A stretch of 12,104 bases of DNA from assembly GCA_015222555.1 (NCBI GenBank), contig JADFVM010000185.1, positions 1 through 12,104 on the forward strand, in the 5' to 3' direction. The notes beneath the pieces are model-generated. The model saw only the letters and a list, made by a program, of their open reading frames with translations, was not told where the DNA came from and did not search any database. The translations under genes were made by a program, and so were the position numbers. This stretch comes from Pseudomonadota bacterium. GTDB lineage: Bacteria; Desulfobacterota; JADFVX01. Numbering within the stretch: the stretch's first letter is position 1; each line of letters begins with the position of its first letter. Below, piece after piece: positions 1 to 6,587 of this stretch.

Positions 1-1
1 A

Positions 2-1021
2 GACAGGGTATGCGCTTCTTTTGATCTCTACAGGCTTGACCACTTCAGAGGTTTTGAGGCTTACTGGAGAGTACCGGCCGGCGCAAAGGCATCGGAGGGC
101 AGGTGGGTAAAGGGGCCGGGAGAGAAACTGCTGCAGCGGATTTTAGAGATTACCCTTTACGATAAACTTTTAATACCCCTTGCAGAGGATCTGGGAGACA
201 TCACGCCCGAAGTTCATGCCTTAAGACGGTCTCTGGGAATTGCTGGATACAAGACCTTTATTTTTGGCTGGGGAGAAGGTGAAGAATCCGGAAAGGCGTC
301 AGGTTATCGCTATCCTGAAGATTATACAGAAGACTTTCTTGCTACAACAGGTACGCATGATACGCCAACAATGAGTCAATGGTGGCAGGAAATGCGTGAC
401 GATGAAAAAAGAGAATTACTGCGTTATTTGACATTGTCTGATGATGCCGCTTTCCAAGAGATCAGGAAGGCGGTTTTCGAAAAACTTTTCAACTCCAGGG
501 CGCTATTTATTGTCCTTCCCTTTCAGGACATATTAGGCCTCGGTCCGGAAGAAAGGATTAATCTCCCCGGTACCTTTGGTGAGCACAACTGGTCATGGCG
601 AATGCCTTTAACGGTGGAAGCCCTTTCGTCTAATGTAAATGAAGCCTATGCCGTGGCGTGCCGGTTTCTTAAAGAACTAAGCTATTCCTCCGGAAGGACG
701 GCATATTCAACAGAATCCGAAAAGACAGAAATCATTAGTACCCTGCCCTCAAGGGGAATGATTCAATCAAAAAAAGTGGGAGAAGATTTTAAGGTGTGGG
801 CGGCTGTGAGTGGTAATCCGGAAAGGGTCATTATGGCTAGTGATCTCTGTGGTGAAGATGGTGTAGACATGTCCCTGGAAGATAATCTTGCCGACGGGGT
901 CTCACTTTATTACGGGAAAATATCTGCAAAGCACACGGGCACTTATTCCCTGAAAGTTCATGTCGATGGAGACGGGGAGGGGATTACTATTGATGATTGC
1001 CTCACTGTTATGCCAGAATAG
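2..1021 (+). CDS. malQ: 4-alpha-glucanotransferase (amylomaltase), 5' truncated by window edge
   Basis: Cytoplasmic GH77 enzyme that transfers 1,4-glucan segments between maltodextrins or glycogen-derived oligosaccharides. The frame is open from base 2, so the N-terminal part lies outside the window; 339 residues are visible. Family landmarks appear in order: RLDHFRGFEAYW (nucleophile Asp codon at 38-40), AEDLGD (acid/base Glu codon at 185-187) and GTHDTPT (third catalytic Asp at 359-361), then the LPGTFGEHNWSWRMP segment that normally lies near the end of the fold. After about visible residue 234 there are roughly 105 further residues that ordinary amylomaltases lack; they look like a small beta-rich domain. 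An internal ATG at 371 is not the start, because catalytic motifs lie upstream of it. The gene sits 40 bases before pyk on the same strand, so co-transcription is possible. Family call is firm; the role of the extension is unknown. Confidence 0.93.
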   Translation, partial: DRVCASFDLYRLDHFRGFEAYWRVPAGAKASEGRWVKGPGEKLLQRILEITLYDKLLIPLAEDLGDITPEVHALRRSLGIAGYKTFIFGWGEGEESGKASGYRYPEDYTEDFLATTGTHDTPTMSQWWQEMRDDEKRELLRYLTLSDDAAFQEIRKAVFEKLFNSRALFIVLPFQDILGLGPEERINLPGTFGEHNWSWRMPLTVEALSSNVNEAYAVACRFLKELSYSSGRTAYSTESEKTEIISTLPSRGMIQSKKVGEDFKVWAAVSGNPERVIMASDLCGEDGVDMSLEDNLADGVSLYYGKISAKHTGTYSLKVHVDGDGEGITIDDCLTVMPE

Positions 1022-1061
1022 AAATTTCGAACCACCAATACAGTATGAAGAGGATTTTCCA

Positions 1062-2480
1062 ATGAAGAAAAATGTGAGAAAGACCAAGATCGTCGCAACA
1101 ATGGGACCTTCATGTAACAGTTCCGAGACGCTGTCTCCCCTCATCTCAGAAGGTGTTGATGTCGTCAGACTCAATATGTCTCATTCAGGTTATGAAGATC
1201 ATAAAAAAAATATAGCAACAATACGTACGGTTGAAAAGCAGCTGGGCAGACATGTCTGCATACTTGGCGATCTGAAGGGGCCGGAAATCCGCACCGGTTT
1301 GTTAAGGGAGAAGGAGATTACCCTGGAGGCAGGCCATCTTGTTACACTTACGCCGGATGAACATATCGGTGATGCCCATCGCATCCATATTACACACCCT
1401 CAATTAAGTGAAGATATTGAGATGGGTCAGCTTGTCTATATGTCCGATGGTGCCATCACACTTTACGTAGAAGACATCCAGGGCCATGATGTTCTCTGCC
1501 GGGTCGAAAGAGGGGGCAAGCTGGGCGAGACGAAGGGGCTGAACTTCCCGGGGGCAACCCTGTCCCTGCCCTTTCTCATGGAAAAGGACTACAGTGATAT
1601 CAAATTCCTCATCGAACAAAATATCGATTTCATTGCGGCTTCATTTGTAAGAACTGCGGAAGATCTAATAAATATCAGAAAATTTATGGACGACAATGGG
1701 GGGGAAGGAATAAAGGTTATCGCAAAGATTGAGACCCAGCAGGCAGTGGACAACCTTGATGATATCGTATTCCATTGTGACGGGATCATGGTTGCCCGCG
1801 GCGATCTTGGGGTAGAGATTCCCATCGCCGATGTTCCCTTAGTACAAAAAATGATAATAGCAAAGTCTAACAAAAGAGGGATCCCGGTGATTACAGCAAC
1901 GCAAATGCTGGACTCCATGACCTATAATGCCTACCCGACCCGGGCAGAGGTAACCGATGTGGCAAACGCCATTATAGACGGAACGGATGCTATCATGCTG
2001 TCCGGTGAAACGGCTATCGGAAAATATCCGTTGCTCACTGTTCAAACCATGCATCAGCTGGCAATCAAGGCTGAAACAACGGGAAAATTAAAGCTGGAAA
2101 TGTCGCAGAAAGAAACGTCTATATCCAAGGCGACGTCCGCTGCTGGCTGTCTTCTAGCCTCTCATCTTGATGCCGCAGCCGTCATTACGGTAACATCTAC
2201 GGGGGCAACGGCCTGTAGAATTGCGAGGAACAGGCCGCAACGTCCTATAATTGCCTGCTCAATCGATCAAAAGGTTGTTCGCCAGCTTCTGCTGGTCTGG
2301 GGTGTCCATCCCTTTTATATAAAGCTTCAGGAGCATACAGACCAGATCCATTATGAATCAAAAAATATTGCGCTTAAAGCCGGTTTCTTCAAAAGCGGGG
2401 ATATTGTTGTTATTGTCTCCGGTATACCGGTTGGCGTTGCGGGAAGCACCAATACGATCAAGGTTGATCGCATAGAATAA
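1062..2480 (+). CDS. pyk: Pyruvate kinase
   Basis: Converts phosphoenolpyruvate and ADP to pyruvate and ATP, the last step of glycolysis, in the cytoplasm. The 472-residue product has the usual bacterial length. Visible motifs are TKIVATMGPS at the N-terminus, RLNMSHS, GDLKGPEIRTG, KIETQQAVDNLDDI, MVARGDLGVEIP, and the MLDSM...PTRAEVTDVANAI...GTDAIMLSGETAIGKYP block, followed by a C-terminal domain with STGATACRIARNRP. The Glu of KGPEIRT corresponds to the residue known to mark K+-dependent enzymes, so K+ dependence is inferred. The ATG at 1062 is chosen because the family N-terminus begins there and AAGAGGA lies seven bases upstream; an ATG at 960 would add 34 unrelated residues inside malQ. 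Arginine codons are mixed (11 of 20 are AGA/AGG). Confidence 0.97.
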   Translation: MKKNVRKTKIVATMGPSCNSSETLSPLISEGVDVVRLNMSHSGYEDHKKNIATIRTVEKQLGRHVCILGDLKGPEIRTGLLREKEITLEAGHLVTLTPDEHIGDAHRIHITHPQLSEDIEMGQLVYMSDGAITLYVEDIQGHDVLCRVERGGKLGETKGLNFPGATLSLPFLMEKDYSDIKFLIEQNIDFIAASFVRTAEDLINIRKFMDDNGGEGIKVIAKIETQQAVDNLDDIVFHCDGIMVARGDLGVEIPIADVPLVQKMIIAKSNKRGIPVITATQMLDSMTYNAYPTRAEVTDVANAIIDGTDAIMLSGETAIGKYPLLTVQTMHQLAIKAETTGKLKLEMSQKETSISKATSAAGCLLASHLDAAAVITVTSTGATACRIARNRPQRPIIACSIDQKVVRQLLLVWGVHPFYIKLQEHTDQIHYESKNIALKAGFFKSGDIVVIVSGIPVGVAGSTNTIKVDRIE

Positions 2481-2530
2481 AATAACTTTGAAAAAGAGTT
2501 TTTTGATAGATTAATGCTGAACCCTTCCTT

Positions 2531-2548
2531 CCTCTAACAGAGGTTTTT
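2531..2548 (+). terminator. Candidate Rho-independent terminator after pyk
   Basis: CCTCT (2531-2535) and AGAGG (2539-2543) form a five-base-pair stem around a three-base loop, followed directly by five T (2544-2548), 50 bases after the pyk stop codon. The stem is short, so termination may be weak. Confidence 0.45.
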
Positions 2549-2627
2549 CCGTCCCTTTCAAAAAGACAACATTTCAAACATAAATTTTCAATCTGTTCAT
2601 ATCGACGGCTTAATTTAGTCATCTAAC

Positions 2628-2903
2628 ATGACGGTCCTTGAACCGACAAAGGTAGGCGGTCTTCAGGATTTTGGGGAATCAGAGCTGTCAATTCGGACTC
2701 TGACCCGAGTTAAACCGGGTCATCATCAGGGAGTTGCAAGGGAAATGAGAAGAATTTTAAAGGAGGCCTTTGATCGTGAAGGGATCGAGATCCCCTTTCC
2801 AGGCCGCGTTATTATCTTTGATAATGGGGAAAGGATGAAATTGCAAAACGCATTAGTCAGGCTGAACCTGAAAAGAGTTAAAAGCTTTCCGGCACTTTGT
2901 TGA
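2628..2903 (+). pseudogene. Truncated MscS-family mechanosensitive channel remnant (C-terminal domain only)
   Basis: The 91-residue frame matches only the cytoplasmic C-terminal region of MscS-type channels: LQDFGESELSIRTLTRVKPGHHQGVAREMRRILKEAF resembles the alpha-beta domain, and the following GIEIPFPGR is the hallmark that ends it in this family. Full-length proteins need an N-terminal membrane part with a pore helix and a beta domain. None of that is present: an in-frame TAG lies at 2616-2618, and the other + frames from 2481 show nothing MscS-like. Homology begins within a few codons of the ATG, which has no recognisable ribosome binding site (upstream bases TAGTCATCTAAC). The last ~23 residues are not recognisable. 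The simplest reading is a deletion scar of a lost channel gene. A short expressed protein is possible but unsupported. Confidence 0.72.
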
Positions 2904-2980
2904 TAGTAGCGCTTAGACATAATGGCTGGAATCACGTTCAACAAAGGGTGCCAGTTTACGAAAAACCGGACTATTATTTT

Positions 2981-2992
2981 TACCTTAAGGTA
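2981..2992. repeat. Perfect 12-base palindrome TACCTTAAGGTA
   Basis: TACCTTAAGGTA equals its own reverse complement and lies in AT-rich DNA about 275 bases before the kamA start. It could be an operator half of the intergenic region or chance; without a spacer it makes only a poor RNA hairpin. Confidence 0.5.
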
Positions 2993-3107
2993 TCAATTTT
3001 GCTTTCTGTAATGTTCATTTTGTCAACTGCTTCAAAATATGTACATTATAAGCTGAAATTGTCATAAACATTTGCCTATCAATGGGCATTCAATAATAAT
3101 ACCCCCA

Positions 3108-3124
3108 TATTGCAAACTGCAATA
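3108..3124. promoter_or_regulatory. Inverted repeat TATTGCA-AAC-TGCAATA, possible operator of kamA
   Basis: Two seven-base arms are perfect inverted repeats around AAC. The element lies about 30 bases upstream of the candidate -35 of kamA, a position that fits a transcription factor site. The spacing gives a compact dyad typical of a dimeric regulator. No regulator gene is visible in the window, and an RNA hairpin role is also possible because there is no T-run behind it. The dyad is seen directly; the role is inferred. Confidence 0.4.
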
Positions 3125-3153
3125 GATAACGCTAGAGATTGACGAAAAAACAT

Positions 3154-3182
3154 TTAAGAGTTGTTTAATATTGTGCTAAAAT
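3154..3182 (+). promoter_or_regulatory. Candidate sigma70-type promoter of kamA
   Basis: TTAAGA (3154-3159, four of six matches to the -35) is followed after 17 bases by TAAAAT (3177-3182, five of six to the -10). An extended -10 TG lies at 3174-3175. It is about 85 bases before the kamA ATG and would give a leader of about 75-80 bases. AT-rich DNA easily gives such matches, so this is tentative. Confidence 0.4.
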
Positions 3183-3267
3183 ATTTAACTAAGGCGAATT
3201 CTTAAAGAAAAACGGGAAGAGTGTCATAAAAAATATTGGCATTGCCAAAACATTGATGGAGGAAAAG

Positions 3268-4344
3268 ATGGCAGAAGAATGGGTCGAACAGATGCAGAAT
3301 CAAGTGAATACACTTGAAAAGCTTGAAAAATATATCAATGTTTCCGATGATGAAAGAGAAGCAATTGAGGCCCTGGACACCCGATGGGGGATATCGCCCT
3401 ATTTTGCATCGTTGATGGATAAGGATGATCCGGATTGTCCGATCCGAAAGCAGGTGATTCCATCCATGAAGGAGCAGGTTAATAAATACGGGATGGAAAA
3501 CTACCTGGTGTGGAAAGAGAATAGAGCGACCGAAGAAGTTCGCCCCGATTGTATTGCCCGTCAGTACACTGATCGTATTGCTTTTACCGTTGTAGAGATT
3601 TGTGCTATTTATTGTCGGCACTGCTTCCGAAAGGAACTGGTTGTCGACCAGGATTTGCAGCTGCGTTTTGATCTTGACGAAGGACTGGCTTGGATTGCCG
3701 AACACACGGAGATTCGTGACGTACTGATTACTGGTGGCGATCCATTGCTTTTGTCGGATGATAAATTGGAATACCTGATTACCAAACTTCGCGAGATGCC
3801 GCACATCGAAATGATTCGCATCGGCTCCCGACTACCTATCGTGCTACCACATCGCATTACAGAAGGATTGAAAAAGGCTATCGGCGGTTACCACAAAGTT
3901 CCAGTCTGGCTCAATACGCAGTGTAATCACCCGAAAGAGATTACCGAAAAAACGGCAAAAGCGGTTTACGAACTGTTGAGTTGCGGCATCAATGTGGGAA
4001 ATCAGGCGGTGTTGTTGAAGGGAATCAATGATGATGTGGACACTTTCAGAGAACTGCATCTGAAATTACTGCGCACTCGTATCCGTCCCTACTATGTTTT
4101 CTATTGTGAGCCGGCTCCGGGAATCGACCATTTCCGCACGACCGTGGAAAAAGGCGCTGAGTTGATCCGTGATGCAATCCGTGGCCATACTACCGGTCTG
4201 GCGCAACCGATGTACGTGCTGGCGACCAAAATCGGCAAGATTCCATTAATGCCGGACTATTATATTATCGATAAAAACGAGAAGGAATACACCTTACGAA
4301 ATTACAAGGGTGAGACAACCAAAATTCCTAACATTCCTGAATAA
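3268..4344 (+). CDS. kamA: KamA-family radical SAM aminomutase (lysine 2,3-aminomutase-like)
   Basis: PLP-dependent radical SAM enzyme of the lysine/glutamate 2,3-aminomutase family, which moves an alpha-amino group to the beta carbon. In the 358-residue product the 4Fe-4S ligands are C112-x3-C116-x2-C119, followed by GGD at 156-158; K295 in the TVEKGAEL motif is the PLP lysine, and R121 matches the substrate-carboxylate arginine. The residues that hold the lysine side chain in clostridial KamA (two Asp) align here with D255 and E281, both acidic, so a cationic substrate such as lysine is inferred. The protein stops before the C-terminal cysteine-containing domain of ~416-residue KamA. EpmB is the main alternative: its length is similar, but the LNTQCNHPKEITE and HTTGLAQPMYVLAT segments are KamA-like and no efp or epmA is near. 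The ATG at 3268 is chosen because GGAGG lies five bases upstream; the TTG/ATG at 3253/3256 overlap that site. No acetyltransferase partner (ablB) is adjacent. Confidence 0.88.
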   Translation: MAEEWVEQMQNQVNTLEKLEKYINVSDDEREAIEALDTRWGISPYFASLMDKDDPDCPIRKQVIPSMKEQVNKYGMENYLVWKENRATEEVRPDCIARQYTDRIAFTVVEICAIYCRHCFRKELVVDQDLQLRFDLDEGLAWIAEHTEIRDVLITGGDPLLLSDDKLEYLITKLREMPHIEMIRIGSRLPIVLPHRITEGLKKAIGGYHKVPVWLNTQCNHPKEITEKTAKAVYELLSCGINVGNQAVLLKGINDDVDTFRELHLKLLRTRIRPYYVFYCEPAPGIDHFRTTVEKGAELIRDAIRGHTTGLAQPMYVLATKIGKIPLMPDYYIIDKNEKEYTLRNYKGETTKIPNIPE

Positions 4345-4523
4345 AGACTGGTTTTTATGGATTTCTCGAAGAGAAAGTGATAGCCGTCACTGTTGTCAAC
4401 GAACGACCCACCCCGCTCTCAATTTCAATCCTCAAATAATTGTTTTCACAAATTTGTTTAGTTGTAGGGTATGTAGTTGATAAACTTCAAATTGATATGG
4501 TTAGGTAAAGCCATTTAGATGCC
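4345..4523. other. Convergent intergenic gap between kamA and the LPS cluster
   Basis: No gene is seen. Two short hairpins are present: TTTCTC-GAA-GAGAAA (4362-4376) and AGTGA-TAGCCG-TCACT (4376-4391). On the - strand the second is followed by a T/C-rich run, so it could be a weak terminator for the LPS cluster, but neither has a proper T-tract. ACAAATTTGT at 4448-4457 is a perfect ten-base palindrome of unknown role. Confidence 0.4.
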
Positions 4524-5540
4524 TCACCTCCCCAACAGCTCTTTCGCCTTTCCAAAGACTTCATTTGGGCTAATGTCCTTCAAGCACTTGAAATGTCCTT
4601 TCGGGCAGCTGTCACTGCCATGAAGAGAACAAGGCCTGCATTTTATCTGTTTTTCCAGAACAACACTTTTTCCCAGTGGGCTGAATCCAAAATCCTGTAC
4701 AGTCGGTCCAAAGAAGGCAATTACAGGGGTATCGACGGCTGAAGCTATGTGCATGGGGCCTGAGTCGTTGGATACAAAAAGATTGCATTTACTGATGAGG
4801 GCAGCAGATTCTTTTAAGGTCTTTTTGCCTGCAAGAAGAATGGCATCGTCTCCAATACCATCTTTAATGAAGGAGCATATATCAAGCTCATCAGGGCCGC
4901 CGAAAACCAGGACTTTTCCATTCAACTCCTTGACTAATTTCTTCCCCAGCTCGATAAAGTGATCAGCCGGCCACATTTTTGTAGGCCATTTTGCGCCCGG
5001 ATTAAAGCCGATGAGAAGATCTCCCTCTTTAATCCCTTCTCTTTGAAGGCATTTATTTGCAACTTCAGATTCCTCGGTTGAAAAAAAGATTTTCGGGTTG
5101 CCCGGCTCTTTTTTGATATCGAGCGGCAATAATGCCCTGGCATAAGAGCTTGTCGTATGAACCGTTTTAAGGCGAATGCCAGACAATAGAAGTCTTCTCT
5201 TCATTGCCTGCTTGTTATAACGAAGGGTGGTGGATGATGTCAGCAGGAATGAAATTACGCGGCTTCGCAGGTTGCTGTGAAGGTCGATGACATGGCTGTA
5301 TTGATTCTCTTTGAGACCCCTGACGATTCGGAGAAGGCCTGGTGCCCCCTTGTTTGCACCCTTGCTGTCGAAGGGTATTACCCTGCTGAGATTGGGGTCG
5401 CCTGCAAGGATCTCGGAGAATTCCTTTTTAACAAGAAAGTCTATCTCTGCGTCGGGGTAAGCCTCTTTAAGCAGGTTGATTACCGGTGTTGTGAGAACGA
5501 CGTCGCCGAGAGATCCGAGTCGAAGAATGAGGAATTTCAT
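4524..5540 (-). CDS. GT9 glycosyltransferase, ADP-heptose:LPS heptosyltransferase-like (third of tandem set)
   Basis: GT9 enzymes transfer heptose from ADP-heptose to the LPS inner core at the cytoplasmic face of the inner membrane. The 338-residue product opens with FLILRLGSLGDVVLTTPV, whose Asp13 matches the catalytic base of WaaC/WaaF. The C-terminal donor-binding half has FNPGAKWPTKMWP, GGPDELD and SNDSGPMHIASAVDTPVIAFFGPT. Near the end, C-x2-C-x7-C-x6-C is the same pattern as in the GT9 gene at 6588, so the two are close relatives. Its ATG overlaps the stop of the preceding GT9 gene in an ATGA, with GGTGGG upstream, which indicates translational coupling. It is the last gene of the cluster. 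Whether it adds the first, second or a later heptose cannot be told from sequence alone. Confidence 0.88.
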   Translation of the reverse strand: MKFLILRLGSLGDVVLTTPVINLLKEAYPDAEIDFLVKKEFSEILAGDPNLSRVIPFDSKGANKGAPGLLRIVRGLKENQYSHVIDLHSNLRSRVISFLLTSSTTLRYNKQAMKRRLLLSGIRLKTVHTTSSYARALLPLDIKKEPGNPKIFFSTEESEVANKCLQREGIKEGDLLIGFNPGAKWPTKMWPADHFIELGKKLVKELNGKVLVFGGPDELDICSFIKDGIGDDAILLAGKKTLKESAALISKCNLFVSNDSGPMHIASAVDTPVIAFFGPTVQDFGFSPLGKSVVLEKQIKCRPCSLHGSDSCPKGHFKCLKDISPNEVFGKAKELLGR

Positions 5541-6583
5541 TCGATTCCCACCAATTCATTGACGGCCTTAATGGTAGTATCAATGCTGATCATCTCCATG
5601 CAGTCAAAATATTTGCACTTATCCTCCACGCACTTACTGCATTCTGGCGCCTCGGGCAAAAGTACACGCTGTTCATTGCCAATGGGGCCCCACCTGATGG
5701 GAAGGCAGGCGGTAATGGGGCAAAAGAGTGATACCGTCGGTGTCTTAACGGCTGCAGCCATATGCATGGGGCCTGTACTGGAGCTTATAAAGGCAGAAAA
5801 GTTTTTAAGCATGGCAGCAAGTTCCATAATGCTGTTGGATGTAAATATGAGGGATTTCCGGGTCATTTTGCTTTGAACAGTTGAAAGCAATTCCTTTTCC
5901 CCGAGGCCGCCGGTAAGAAGGACTGAATAGCTAAATTCCGAGATCAACCTGTCGGCCAACTGAGCATATCTTTCGGGCTGCCAGTTTCTTGCAGAGCCGC
6001 CGCTGCCGGGATGAATTCCGATCAGTTTTTTATTTTCCCATGCCTGAAACAAGTTGTTTTCTTTTAGATATTGCCGGGACGCTTCTTCTGCAGATTTATC
6101 AATCCAAATGGCAACATTTTTTTTCATATCAGTTATGCCGAGCACCTTGAGCAGATCAAGATTATAATCCGCTTCATGTTGAGTCGATTTTGATCGGCGT
6201 TGCGAGATCCTGTGATTGTAGAACAGTTGCGCCACCTTTGTGGCAGGTGCTATACGTGTTGGAATTCCTGCCATATAAGTGATCAATCCGAGCCTGAAGT
6301 TGGAAAAGAGGGTAATAACGGTATCAAAATGGCCGTTTTTAAGCGTCCTGACCATTGCCAGAATGCCGCTTAAACCTTTATGTGTACTGTCAGGTTTATA
6401 TTCAATGATCTCATCTACATAGGGATTGTTTTTCAAAAGGTCCCTGGTATAGGGCCTGACCATGGCGGCAATCCAGGCATCCGGGTAAGCAGTTTTCAAG
6501 GTCTCGAAAACAGGGGTCGAAACAACAACATCACCGATGCGGTCGGTACGTATTACCAGAATTCTTTTCTTTTGATTTGCCAT
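5537..6583 (-). CDS. GT9 glycosyltransferase, heptosyltransferase-like (second of tandem set)
   Basis: The 348-residue GT9 protein starts with RILVIRTDRIGDVVVSTPVF (Asp18 is the catalytic-base position). Its donor-site half contains GIHPGSGGSARNWQPERYAQL, LLTGGLGEKEL and FISSSTGPMHMAAAVKTPTV. This last motif has Ser where the two neighbouring GT9 proteins have the Asp of NDS, a known subgroup difference rather than obvious damage. The C-terminal cysteine cluster is C-x2-C-x4-C-x4-C, tighter than in its neighbours. It therefore belongs to a different GT9 subfamily and probably has a different acceptor or position in the core. It starts four bases after the stop of the upstream GT9 gene, with only a weak ribosome site, and its TGA overlaps the next ATG, so expression depends on the operon. 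The sugar donor is inferred from the family. Confidence 0.87.
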   Translation of the reverse strand: MANQKKRILVIRTDRIGDVVVSTPVFETLKTAYPDAWIAAMVRPYTRDLLKNNPYVDEIIEYKPDSTHKGLSGILAMVRTLKNGHFDTVITLFSNFRLGLITYMAGIPTRIAPATKVAQLFYNHRISQRRSKSTQHEADYNLDLLKVLGITDMKKNVAIWIDKSAEEASRQYLKENNLFQAWENKKLIGIHPGSGGSARNWQPERYAQLADRLISEFSYSVLLTGGLGEKELLSTVQSKMTRKSLIFTSNSIMELAAMLKNFSAFISSSTGPMHMAAAVKTPTVSLFCPITACLPIRWGPIGNEQRVLLPEAPECSKCVEDKCKYFDCMEMISIDTTIKAVNELVGIE

Positions 6584-6587
6584 AGTG

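Larger units (their letters stand above)
2904..3267. other. AT-rich intergenic region upstream of kamA
   Basis: No convincing gene is seen on either strand; the - strand frame across 3202-3804 is the shadow of kamA. The region holds two palindromes (2981-2992 and 3108-3124) and candidate promoters, listed separately. A second, weaker promoter-like pair is TTGTCA at 3020-3025 with TACATT at 3042-3047 (spacer 16). I see no terminator for the MscS remnant and no riboswitch that I recognise, including no lysine riboswitch. Confidence 0.6.

Noticed and set aside
960..1061. Upstream ATG for pyruvate kinase adding 34 residues
   Set aside because: The extra residues lie inside malQ and do not look like pyruvate kinase; the ATG at 1062 has a ribosome site and the family N-terminus.
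3202..3804. 200-residue open frame on the - strand
   Set aside because: It lies antisense to kamA, whose radical SAM and PLP motifs are unambiguous; the translated sequence shows no family features.
3268..4344. EpmB (EF-P lysine aminomutase) as identity of the radical SAM gene
   Set aside because: Length is near, but the conserved segments are closer to KamA and no efp or epmA gene is in view; kept only as an alternative.
5277..5876. 199-residue open frame on the + strand
   Set aside because: Antisense across two GT9 genes with clear motifs; no recognisable protein family.
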